This document shows positions 31,603-40,887 of a stretch of DNA of 40,887 bases, piece after piece. A model generated the notes under the pieces. That model ran no database searches and was not told where the DNA came from. It saw only the letters and a list, made by a program, of their open reading frames with translations. Each line of letters opens with the position of its first letter. Within the stretch, counting starts at the first letter, position 1. The stretch is from Pseudoduganella namucuonensis (lineage in GTDB: Bacteria; Pseudomonadota; Gammaproteobacteria; Burkholderiales; Burkholderiaceae_D): positions 1-40,887 of the forward strand of contig NZ_FPBO01000053.1 in assembly GCF_900116645.1 (NCBI RefSeq), in the 5' to 3' direction. Both the position numbers and the translations under genes were made by a program.

Positions 31603-33367
31603 AGTAGACGATCTTCCCGCCCACCATCGTCTGCAGCACCTGGACGTTGGCGATGTCCTCGGCCGGCACCTCCATCGGGTTCCGGTCCAGGACGATCAGG
31701 TCGGCCAGCTTGCCGGTCTCGATCGATCCCACTTCCTTCTCCATCCGCAGCGTGTAGGCCGCGTTCATCGTGATCGCGCGCAGCGCCGCCTGCCGCGTCA
31801 GGCCCGGCTGGGAGCCCAGCCGGCCGGCGTACTCCGCGCCCGCGTCCGGCGCCGCCGTGCGCGTCACGCCCACCTTCAAGGCGAACCAGGGATCGAGCGG
31901 ATCGACCGGCCAGTCGCTGCCGAAGGCGATGCGCGCGCCGGCCTCCCGCAGCAGCGCCTGCGGCTCCACCAGCGCGTAGCGTTCCTCCCCCATGTAGTCC
32001 TTCAGCGCGCCCACCGTGTCCGGCGCCGGCTTGGCCCATTGCAGCGACAGCACCGGCGTCGCGTCCAGTTGCGCGAAGCGGGGGAAGTCGGCCGGATGCA
32101 CGATCTCATCGTGCGCCAACGCCGGGCGCATGGCCTTGCCGCGGGGCGTGGCGCGCAAGGCCTGTAGCGCGTCCAGCGTGTCGCGCACGGCGCGGTCGCC
32201 ATCGGTGTGGATGTGGGCGTCGATGTCGGCCCTGGCCAGCGCGGACAGGGTCGCCAGCAGCAGCTTCGGCGAGAAATAGCTGGGCGGTCCCTGGTTCGCG
32301 CCCGGCGCCCAGCGCGGCCGCTCCGCCGTGCCCTGGTTCTCGTGATAGGGCGCCAGCATCGCGCCGGTGAAGGCGGGCGCCGAGATCACGCCGTCCATGA
32401 ACAGCTTGGCGTGGCGCACCTGCATCGAGGGCGCGACGCGGATGGCGCCCTGGTCGAAGCGGCGGGCCAGTTTCACCACCTCCGCCACGCCAGCGGTGGG
32501 CGCCTTCGCGTTGTGGTCCACCAGCACCGCGAAATGCGCGCGCGCCGTCAGCTTGCCCTCGCGCTGCAGCTGGCGGAAGGCGGTCAGCGTTTCCGGATCG
32601 GTGTAGGCGTCGAGGAAGGAGGTGATGCCGCGCTTGCGCATCGCCTCCAGCGCGGCGTTTGAGGCGGACAGGTTTTGCGCCGGCGTGAGCGCCGGCAGCA
32701 GGTTCATCGCCATGTCCTGCGCGGAATCCTCCAGCAGGCCGGTGGCGTCGCCATGGGCGTCGCGCGCGATCTTGCCGGCGGCCGGGTCGGGCGTGCCGCG
32801 CTTCACGCCCGCCAGCCGCAGGCCCTCGGTGTTGAGCAGCACCGAGTGGCCGAAGGAGGAGCGCACGACGATGGGGCGCCTGGTCGGCAGGCTGTCCAGC
32901 AGCGCGCGCGTGGTCTCCACGCCGGCCGGCAGCATGCCTTGCTGGAACCAGTTCACGACGATCAGCCAGCGCCTGGGGTCCGGGTTCTTGTCCTTCTCCA
33001 GGCAGGCCTGGATGCGCCGCTGGAATTGCGGCACCGTGAGGGACGCGTAATCGAGGCTGCAGTTCAGCAGGCGCGCGCCGCCGGATTGCGGGTGCATATG
33101 GCCGTCGACCAGCCCCGGCATCAGCATACGGCCCTGCAGGTCGATCACGCGCGTTCCCGGGCCGGTGTGGGCCAGCGCGCCCTCGTTGTCGCCCACATAG
33201 GCGATGCGGCCGGCGCTGACGGCCACCGCCTGTTGCACGCTGTCCCGCGCGTCCACCGTGTAGACGTAGCCGTTGCGGTAGACCGTGTCCGCCGGCGGCG
33301 CGGCGAAGGCGGGCGCGGACAGCAGGGCCAGCAGGAGGGCGCGCACGCGGCGGGTGGAAAGGGTCAT
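31589..33367 (-). CDS. Exported amidohydrolase (YtcJ-like)
   Basis: A 592-residue metal-dependent hydrolase from the ATG at 33367, with AGGAG 8 bases upstream. Signal peptide: RRVRALLLALLSAPAFA. The amidohydrolase-3 pattern is intact: GLVDGHMHPQSGG with the HxH metal ligands, THAHIHTDGD-like HIHTDGDRAV, and FGSDWPVDPLDPW with the metal Asp, then ITMNAAYTLRMEKEVGSIET and DLIVLDRNP at the end. YtcJ-type enzymes have unclear substrates; cyclic amides or formamides are possible. It is the second gene behind the EamA transporter (22 bases apart, same direction), so the two may serve uptake or export and breakdown of one compound. Confidence 0.9.
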   Translation of the reverse strand: MTLSTRRVRALLLALLSAPAFAAPPADTVYRNGYVYTVDARDSVQQAVAVSAGRIAYVGDNEGALAHTGPGTRVIDLQGRMLMPGLVDGHMHPQSGGARLLNCSLDYASLTVPQFQRRIQACLEKDKNPDPRRWLIVVNWFQQGMLPAGVETTRALLDSLPTRRPIVVRSSFGHSVLLNTEGLRLAGVKRGTPDPAAGKIARDAHGDATGLLEDSAQDMAMNLLPALTPAQNLSASNAALEAMRKRGITSFLDAYTDPETLTAFRQLQREGKLTARAHFAVLVDHNAKAPTAGVAEVVKLARRFDQGAIRVAPSMQVRHAKLFMDGVISAPAFTGAMLAPYHENQGTAERPRWAPGANQGPPSYFSPKLLLATLSALARADIDAHIHTDGDRAVRDTLDALQALRATPRGKAMRPALAHDEIVHPADFPRFAQLDATPVLSLQWAKPAPDTVGALKDYMGEERYALVEPQALLREAGARIAFGSDWPVDPLDPWFALKVGVTRTAAPDAGAEYAGRLGSQPGLTRQAALRAITMNAAYTLRMEKEVGSIETGKLADLIVLDRNPMEVPAEDIANVQVLQTMVGGKIVYFTSW

Positions 33368-33389
33368 GCGCAAACTCCTGGTGATGGTT

Positions 33390-34286
33390 TCATTTCGCGC
33401 CGGCCAGCGCCGGTTGTTGCAAAGGCCTCATGAAGGCCAGCAGGTTGCCCGCCAGGACCAGCGCCAGGCCGCAGACGGCGGTGGCGGTCCAGTGATAGCC
33501 CTCGAAGAAGGTGGACATCGTCAGCGCCACGATGGGGAATAATACTGTGGAATAGGCCGCGCGGTCAGGGCCGATGCGACCCACCAGCAGCAGGTAGGCG
33601 GTGAAGGCGACCACCGAGCCCGGAATGGCCAGGTACAGCAGCGACGCCGCGTAGCGCGTGGTGGGCTCGAATGAGAAGGGCATGCCCAGCGCCAGCGCGC
33701 CGGCGGTGAGGATGGCGGCGCCGATCAGCATCGCCCAGCTGTTGGTCAGCCAAGGCGCCAGGCCGAGCGACTGCATGCGGCTGGACAGCAGGTTGCCGGT
33801 GGAGAAGCACAGCGTGCCGAGGAGGGCGAGGCCGAGGCCGGCCAGCATGCCGCTGTCGTTCCAGTGCCCCCGCATCTGGGGCAGGAACAGCATGGCGATG
33901 CCGGCCAGGCCCAGCAGCGCGCCGCCCAGCACTTGGCGGCGGATCTCGCGGCCCAGGAATAGGCGGCCGTTCAGCGCGTTCCAGATCGGCGCGGTGGAAA
34001 AGACCACCGCCACCAGGCCGCTGGGCACCCACTGGCTGGCATAGTAAAAGCACAGGAAATTACAGCAGAACAGCGCCACCCCCTGCGCCACCAGATAGCG
34101 CCACGCCTGGCGCGGCGGCCAGATCGGCTTGCGGGTCGCCAGCAGGAACAGGAACAGCACGGCCGCCGCGATCCAGAAGCGATAGGCGATGGAAACGGGC
34201 GCCGCCACCACGCCCAGCTGGAATTTGATGGCGATCCAGGTCGTCCCCCAGATCAATACGGTGAGCAGATAAAGAAAAGCGTTCAT
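33390..34286 (-). CDS. EamA/DMT-family transporter
   Basis: A 298-residue membrane protein with ten helices in two EamA repeats. The first begins LYLLTVLIWGTTWIAIKFQL, the typical DMT opening. The second starts near LGLALLGTLCFSTGNLLSSR and ends VCGLALVLAGNLLAF. The ATG at 34286 is chosen because the frame upstream is charged and unlike the family; no clear ribosome binding site is present. DMT proteins export amino acids or other small metabolites. It is divergent from the AraC-type regulator at 34549, with a perfect inverted repeat in between, and it precedes the amidohydrolase. Confidence 0.93.
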   Translation of the reverse strand: MNAFLYLLTVLIWGTTWIAIKFQLGVVAAPVSIAYRFWIAAAVLFLFLLATRKPIWPPRQAWRYLVAQGVALFCCNFLCFYYASQWVPSGLVAVVFSTAPIWNALNGRLFLGREIRRQVLGGALLGLAGIAMLFLPQMRGHWNDSGMLAGLGLALLGTLCFSTGNLLSSRMQSLGLAPWLTNSWAMLIGAAILTAGALALGMPFSFEPTTRYAASLLYLAIPGSVVAFTAYLLLVGRIGPDRAAYSTVLFPIVALTMSTFFEGYHWTATAVCGLALVLAGNLLAFMRPLQQPALAGAK

Positions 34287-34381
34287 GGCGGCGTGGCCCG
34301 GCGAGGTGGGAAAGTCCCCAGCATCCCCCTCCGCGTCCCATCGCGCTTGTCTCCCCTTGCGCAAACCAAGTTGTCAAACTC

Positions 34382-34463
34382 ACATCGGTGTCAGGCGCGA
34401 CATTCGGACATGCGGACGGGGACGCCGAGTCAAATGTCCGAATGTCGCGCCTGACACCGATGT
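34382..34463. repeat. Perfect 30-bp inverted repeat (REP/BIME-like)
   Basis: The left arm runs 34382-34411 (begins ACATCGGTGTCAGGCG) and the right arm 34434-34463 (ends CGCCTGACACCGATGT). All 30 pairs match. The 22-base loop is GC-rich. It lies between two divergent genes. The motif GGTGTCAGGC with ATTCGGACAT is one I associate with dispersed intergenic repeats in Massilia-like genomes. Confidence 0.9.
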
Positions 34464-34548
34464 AATTTTGGCAAGGCTGGTTGTCTGGGATTGCGCATTT
34501 CGGTGGACCGGGGCGCGGGCGGGGCGGGGGCGTGCTAGACTTTTTGCC

Positions 34549-35469
34549 ATGGACTTTACTCCCCCTTCCACGCTCGACGCGGCTCCGCCCCCTGGGACGG
34601 AGGCGATATCCCACGCGGTTTTCCAGACCATGTCGGGCACGGACGCGACGCTGGAGCGCTTCGCCTGGCTGGGCGACGGCCTGGCGGTGGCGATCTGGAA
34701 CCGGGAAACGGACGAGTCGATCACTTCCTATACCCAGCCGGGACACCATACGCTGTCCTGCTACCTGGGCGGCGGCTATCGCACCGAACGGGGCGGGGCG
34801 CCGGGACGGTACGGCGCGCCGGGCCGCCTGTGCTCGCTGCCGGACTGGCACGAGTCCGAGTGGGTGGTGCGGGACCGTCTGCGCCTGCTGCACGTGTATT
34901 TCATGCCCGAGCATTTCACCCGCCGCGCCGTGGTGGAGTTGGACCGCGAACCGCGCGAGTTGACCCTGGCGGACCGCACCTATTTCGAGAGCCCGCGCCT
35001 TGTGAGCCTGTGCGAGGAACTGGTGCGCACGCCCTGGCAGGGGCCGGACGCGCTGCTGCGCGTGAACGAGATCACGCACACGGCCCTGAGCGAGCTGCTG
35101 CGCTCGCAGTCGATGACCGATCCGGGCGCGCGCCCGCGCGGGGGGCTGGCGCCGGTGGTGCGGCGCCGTCTGGCGGACTATGTCGAGGCGCACCTGGCGC
35201 GGCCCATCACCCTGGGCGACCTGGCGCGGCTGGCCTGCATGTCGGAGTTCCACCTGGCGCGCATGTTCCGCGTGTCGTTCGGGATGCCGCCGTCGGCGTG
35301 GGTGGCGCAGCGCCGCCTGGACCGGGCGCGCTCGCTGCTCGTCTCCACCGACCTGCCCTTGCAGCAGGTGGCCGATGCCTGCGGCTACGCGGACTTGAGC
35401 CACTTCAGCCATCGCTTCCGCGCCGCCACCGGCGCGCCGCCGGGACGCTACCGGCAAGCCTTGGCGTAA
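34549..35469 (+). CDS. AraC-family transcriptional regulator
   Basis: A 306-residue cytosolic regulator from the ATG at 34549. Residues ~1-190 are an AraC-type sensor domain (YTQPGHHTLSCYLGGGYRTE, RLCSLPDWHESEW, RLLHVYFMPEHFTRR). Residues ~210-306 carry the two helix-turn-helices: ITLGDLARLACMSEFHLARM and LPLQQVADACGYADLSHFSH, with the closing GAPPGRYRQAL. It is divergent from the EamA gene, which it probably controls together with the amidohydrolase. The stop lies 3 bases before the recQ stop (convergent). Confidence 0.9.
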   Translation: MDFTPPSTLDAAPPPGTEAISHAVFQTMSGTDATLERFAWLGDGLAVAIWNRETDESITSYTQPGHHTLSCYLGGGYRTERGGAPGRYGAPGRLCSLPDWHESEWVVRDRLRLLHVYFMPEHFTRRAVVELDREPRELTLADRTYFESPRLVSLCEELVRTPWQGPDALLRVNEITHTALSELLRSQSMTDPGARPRGGLAPVVRRRLADYVEAHLARPITLGDLARLACMSEFHLARMFRVSFGMPPSAWVAQRRLDRARSLLVSTDLPLQQVADACGYADLSHFSHRFRAATGAPPGRYRQALA

Positions 35470-35472
35470 CGC

Positions 35473-37299
<1,827 letters not shown>

Positions 37300-37306
37300 G
37301 TCTTCT

Positions 37307-38140
37307 TTAGGCGGCCCAGTTGACTAGGCCGAAATGGGCGCTGGCGATAACCACCAGTCCGAATATGATGCGATACCACGCAAAAATGGTGAAGTCGTGC
37401 GAACTGATGTAACGCAAAAGCCAGCGCACGCACAGGAAGGCCGACACGAAGGCGGCCAGCAGGCCCAGTCCGAAGACGGGCAAGTCGGCCGCCGACAGCA
37501 GCGCGCGTTCCTTGTACAGCGAGTATACCGTGGCGGACAGCAGCAGGGGAATGGCGAGGAAGAAGGAAAATTCCGTGGCCGCCTTGCGCGACAGGCCGAA
37601 CATCATGCCGCCGATGATGGTGGCGCCCGAGCGGCTGGTCCCGGGGATCAGCGCGAACGCCTGGGCGCAGCCGACCTTGAGCGCGTCCAGGTAGCTCATG
37701 TCGTCCACGGTTTCCACGCGCACCGCGTGCGGATTGGCCTTGGCGCGCTTTTCCACCCACAGGATGACGAAGCCGCCGACGATGAAGGCCAGCGCCACCG
37801 GCATCGGGTGGAACAGCGAGGCCTTGATGGCCTTGCTGAAAATGAAACCCAGGATGGCGGCCGGCAGGAAACCGATGATCAGGTTGACGATGAATTTCTG
37901 CGCCTTGGGGTCCGAGAACATGCCCGACAGCACGGTGGCGATGCGCGCGCGGTATTCCCACATGACGGCCAGGATGGCGCCGGTCTGGATCACGATCTCG
38001 AACACCTTGACCTTTTCGCCGACGAAATTGAGCAGGCTGCCGGCCAGGATCAGGTGGCCGGTGGAGGAAATCGGCAGGAATTCGGTGAAGCCTTCGACCA
38101 GGCCCATGATGATGGCCTGTAGCGCGAGTGTGATGTCCAT
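37307..38140 (-). CDS. uppP: Undecaprenyl-diphosphatase
   Basis: A 277-residue BacA-type membrane enzyme that dephosphorylates undecaprenyl pyrophosphate so that the lipid carrier of peptidoglycan and other glycan synthesis is recycled. The family motifs are seen: VEGFTEFLPISSTGHLIL (residues ~15-32) and FALIPGTSRSGATIIGG (near 165-180), both forming the active site. About eight membrane helices are present. The ATG at 38140 is the first in frame. It is the upstream gene of a likely uppP-recQ unit and is divergent from the aldo/keto reductase. Confidence 0.97.
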   Translation of the reverse strand: MDITLALQAIIMGLVEGFTEFLPISSTGHLILAGSLLNFVGEKVKVFEIVIQTGAILAVMWEYRARIATVLSGMFSDPKAQKFIVNLIIGFLPAAILGFIFSKAIKASLFHPMPVALAFIVGGFVILWVEKRAKANPHAVRVETVDDMSYLDALKVGCAQAFALIPGTSRSGATIIGGMMFGLSRKAATEFSFFLAIPLLLSATVYSLYKERALLSAADLPVFGLGLLAAFVSAFLCVRWLLRYISSHDFTIFAWYRIIFGLVVIASAHFGLVNWAA

Positions 38141-38354
38141 GAGGTGTGCTTGCTTGCGTTGTTGAGTTGGAGGGAAATTCGGCGTCGAAGCTTACCACGA
38201 GCCGATGGGTTCCTCTTGAACCGTGCGCGGCTTCGGCGTGATCGCGTTCGCAACCGGCCGTTGTTGGTGTTATCACCACAAACCACTATCTGGACCGGGG
38301 GAGCCGGGGTATATTGTGCTGCCCTATGCAAATGGAAAAATAGGAGTTATCGCA

Positions 38355-39335
<981 letters not shown>

Positions 39336-39347
39336 GGAGGGAATATT

Positions 39348-39554
39348 ATGGCGACCGAGAGCCCATCGCCTGCGGAGCGGCACTCCTGCGCGACTGTCGC
39401 GGCTGAGCAGTTTCTGGCCGATGCCAAAGCCGCCCGCGAAACGACGCTGGCGAGCGGATTGGGTTACGCGGCGAATGAAGTTCATGCCTACGTTCGCGAC
39501 AGGATCGCAGGCAGGAGGACTAGTGAGCCCAAGCCATTTAAATGGCGCGGCTGA
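39348..39554 (+). CDS. Small hypothetical protein
   Basis: A 68-residue protein with an excellent ribosome binding site (AAGGAGGG, 7 bases before the ATG). Residues 15-50 look helical (ATVAAEQFLADAKAARETTL), followed by GYAANEVHAYVRDRIAGRRT and a basic end PKPFKWRG. The last part resembles the C-terminal ends of small prevent-host-death or CopG-type antitoxin-like proteins, but no toxin gene follows. It is probably transcribed with the aldo/keto reductase, and its function is unknown. Confidence 0.6.
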   Translation: MATESPSPAERHSCATVAAEQFLADAKAARETTLASGLGYAANEVHAYVRDRIAGRRTSEPKPFKWRG

Positions 39555-39578
39555 GCTACTGAGGCGCTGCCGCGGCGC

Positions 39579-39755
39579 CTAGCCCGGCGCCGTCACCCGC
39601 TCCAGCTCGTCGAGCCAGCGGATGGCGTGCTCGCGGCTGTCGCCGCACATTTCCCCGGACGGTTGCAGGCCGCCGCAGAACGCGGGCCGTTCCGGCTTGC
39701 CGAAGACGCGGCAGCGGTTGCCGTCCGCCAGCTGGACGCAGCGGTACACCGGTCG
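39579..39755 (-). pseudogene. YkgJ-type cysteine-cluster protein, N-terminally truncated
   Basis: The frame gives YRCVQLADGNRCRVFGKPER, then AFCGGLQPSGEMCGDSRE and AIRWLDELERVTAPG. This is the C-terminal two thirds of a small YkgJ-family protein, which normally begins with CxGCGACCxAPSIS and binds a metal cluster. That cysteine-rich start is absent: upstream of codon PVYRCVQL the sequence belongs to another gene remnant. The open frame to 39839 is read as chance. The protein would lack its main cluster ligands. Confidence 0.75.
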
Positions 39756-39758
39756 GCA

Positions 39759-39929
39759 CTCCGAAGAAATTTCGTCGCTTGCGATGGTGGCTACTCTGGC
39801 TGCGTGGATTCTCTGCTGACGGAGGCCCAGAAGGAACAAGTTCGAAAATCCGCGCCGCGGAGAAACTTCGCTAGCTGTGATGGCGAATACTCAGGCTGTG
39901 ACCAAGCTCTGCTAACGGACGTCCTTTAG
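39759..39929 (+). pseudogene. Remnant of a Cys-rich repeat protein
   Basis: Two tandem copies of a motif of about 30 residues: RRNFVACDGGYSGCVDSLLT and, 16 residues on, RRNFASCDGEYSGCDQALLT. The pattern RNxxxCxxGxxxCDxSxLT is one I know from repeat proteins in related bacteria, usually in longer tandem arrays of exported proteins. There is no start or signal peptide here, and a stop follows at 39929. Its left edge meets the cut end of the YkgJ remnant on the other strand, so both lost DNA at the same junction near 39757. Confidence 0.65.
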
Positions 39930-39971
39930 TTGACAACCGGCTTGCCGTTGAGTGTTCATCACCTAAAGGGA

Positions 39972-40386
39972 TTATCTGTTCTCGGCACGAATACGTGGTT
40001 TCTTGTTCGACGCATGTACTGCACTTAACCTGTCTTTTGCCTCGGCATACTGATGCTCCGTTAGCAATTCGGCGCCGGCAGGAAGGAACCAGCCGATGAC
40101 GCAAGCATTGTCACGAAGCGAAATCTGGATATGCGTATTGGCGTGGAATCCGGAGGTAGGTGCGACCGCCTCTCCTTGGTGAAAAGCCGCCCGTACGGCC
40201 TGAAACGATGGAAGGGGCGGGTCTTGCGACTCCCGTGCTTTATGAAGCCAAGTAAACACGGCATTGTCTAATGCTCGGTAAATGACGTCGGTGTCGGTAT
40301 CGCTTGCTGGCCTGTTCTCGGGGACAGGTTTCCCCGCCGCGTTCAAGCCATCAGCGAACGCTTGGTATGCCAGTGAGATAGCCCCC
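39972..40386 (-). pseudogene. Gene fragment cut by an IS3-family element
   Basis: About 138 residues of a coherent frame (GAISLAYQAFADGLNAAGKP, VIYRALDNAVFTWLHKARES, PSFQAVRAAFHQGEAVAP, GFHANTHIQISLRDNACVIG, ending KKPRIRAENR). The open frame runs on into the insertion element, but from 40387 the other strand encodes the transposase, so the true 5' part of this gene is missing or lies beyond the element. No family is recognised. The C-terminal half with THIQISLRD and GWFLPAGAE looks like a small periplasmic or surface domain. Confidence 0.6.
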
Positions 40387-40443
40387 TGATTCACCGGACA
40401 CGGCCTATGCGTTATTCTTACGGATAGAAATAGGACTGTGCAT

Positions 40444-40833
40444 ATGACTAGGAACAAGCAAACGATCGAAGTGGTAACCGTGAGCCAGGAACGCCGCCGG
40501 CGCTGGTCTGCCGAGGAAAAAGCTGCGCTGGTGCGCGAGACATACGAACCAGGCATGAGCGTATCGCTGGTCGCACGCAAGCACGGCGTCGGCGCGAGCC
40601 AGCTGTTCAACTGGCGCAAGCTTGAGCGCGAAGGCGCGCTGACGGCCGTGACTGCTGGAGAATCGGTGGTGCCGGCAAGCGAACTGGCGGCCGCCCGCGC
40701 GCAGATCGCGCAGCTGCAACGGATGCTTGGCAAAAAGACGATGGAAGCGGAGATCCTGAAGGAGGCAGTCGAGTTCGCTCGAGAAAAAAAGTGGATTGCG
40801 CGCTCGCCCTTGTTGGACAAGGACGGCCAGTGA
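40444..40833 (+). CDS. IS2-group transposase OrfA (InsC-like)
   Basis: A 129-residue OrfA from the ATG at 40444 (AGGA 8 bases upstream). A helix-turn-helix of the IS3 type lies at about residues 15-60 (RRRRWSAEEKAALVRETYEP and VSLVARKHGVGASQLFNWRK). A leucine-zipper-like helix follows (ASELAAARAQIAQLQRMLGK), then KKTMEAEILKEAVEFAREKK and the ending WIARSPLLDKDGQ. All these blocks match InsC of IS2. The protein binds the IS ends; the full transposase is made by frameshifting into orfB. Confidence 0.92.
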   Translation: MTRNKQTIEVVTVSQERRRRWSAEEKAALVRETYEPGMSVSLVARKHGVGASQLFNWRKLEREGALTAVTAGESVVPASELAAARAQIAQLQRMLGKKTMEAEILKEAVEFAREKKWIARSPLLDKDGQ

Positions 40834-40887
40834 AGGCGGTCTGCTCGGCGCTGGGCGTGGCGCGCTCGAACGTGTGCGTGATGGCGG
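40830..40887 (+). CDS. IS2-group transposase OrfB (InsD-like), partial
   Basis: Starts with a GTG that overlaps the orfA stop (GTGA) and reads VKAVCSALGVARSNVCVMA to the window end. This is the helix-turn-helix start of the catalytic DDE subunit; the catalytic part lies outside. Confidence 0.75.
   Translation, partial: MKAVCSALGVARSNVCVMA

Larger units (their letters stand above)
40387..40887 (+). mobile_element. IS3-family (IS2 group) element, left part
   Basis: Begins near TGATTCACCGG at 40387 and runs off the window. It carries orfA (40444-40833) and the start of orfB. The left boundary is placed where the interrupted frame on the minus strand stops making sense. The inverted end cannot be checked because the right end is outside. 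Confidence 0.8.

Noticed and set aside
40405..40820. Minus-strand frames running into the insertion element
   Set aside because: The plus strand encodes a clear IS2-type OrfA. The minus-strand reading there is a shadow that happens to stay open.

Overview
The window joins two kinds of DNA. Bases 1 to about 21,150 are an accessory block: relatively AT-rich, full of short unknown genes, hairpins, defence genes and mobile-element parts. From the tRNA-Gly at 21,152 onward the sequence is GC-rich with strong G/C third positions and carries recognisable chromosomal genes (xylosidases, trmB, recQ, uppP, an aldo/keto reductase). Gene content and composition suggest a betaproteobacterium of the Oxalobacteraceae type (Massilia/Duganella/Janthinobacterium). 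This is an inference from gene flavour, not a database match.

Bases 1-8,740 look like an integrated replicating element. A 944-residue primase-helicase (1332-4166, minus) is followed by a gene-free stretch with four 48-49 bp hairpin repeats at a regular 91-95 bp period, an origin-like arrangement. Two unknown proteins lie upstream of it, a third is divergent, and a tyrosine integrase (7541-8695) has a long palindrome over its ribosome binding site and a strong terminator behind it.

Bases 8,741-14,310 hold cargo: a secreted DUF1566-Sel1 protein, small exported or membrane proteins, a helix-turn-helix regulator whose C-terminal module reappears in a separate 77-residue protein, an Mrr-like restriction endonuclease with a two-helix membrane protein after it, and an H-NS-like silencer.

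Bases 15,108-20,795 are a tight four-gene operon: hsdM, hsdS, an ABC/SMC-type ATPase and an HNH nuclease. No hsdR is present. Type I DNA recognition and methylation are therefore coupled to an ATPase-nuclease pair that recalls Septu (PtuA/PtuB). I judge this the best candidate for a little-described defence system in the window. A decayed IS5-type transposase and the tRNA-Gly(CCC) follow.

Bases 21,325-26,555 form a xylo-oligosaccharide locus: a membrane-anchored AraC-type regulator, an exported GH39 beta-xylosidase and an exported GH31 alpha-xylosidase, closed by a terminator. Then come remnants (an M15-like peptidase with an internal deletion, a C-terminal scrap), a periplasmic binding-type protein, a DUF4214 surface protein, trmB, an exported amidohydrolase, an EamA transporter divergent from an AraC regulator with a perfect 30-bp inverted repeat between them, recQ-uppP, and an aldo/keto reductase. 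The last 1.3 kb is a junk zone of truncated genes, ending in a cut-off IS3-family (IS2-group) element that interrupts a gene.
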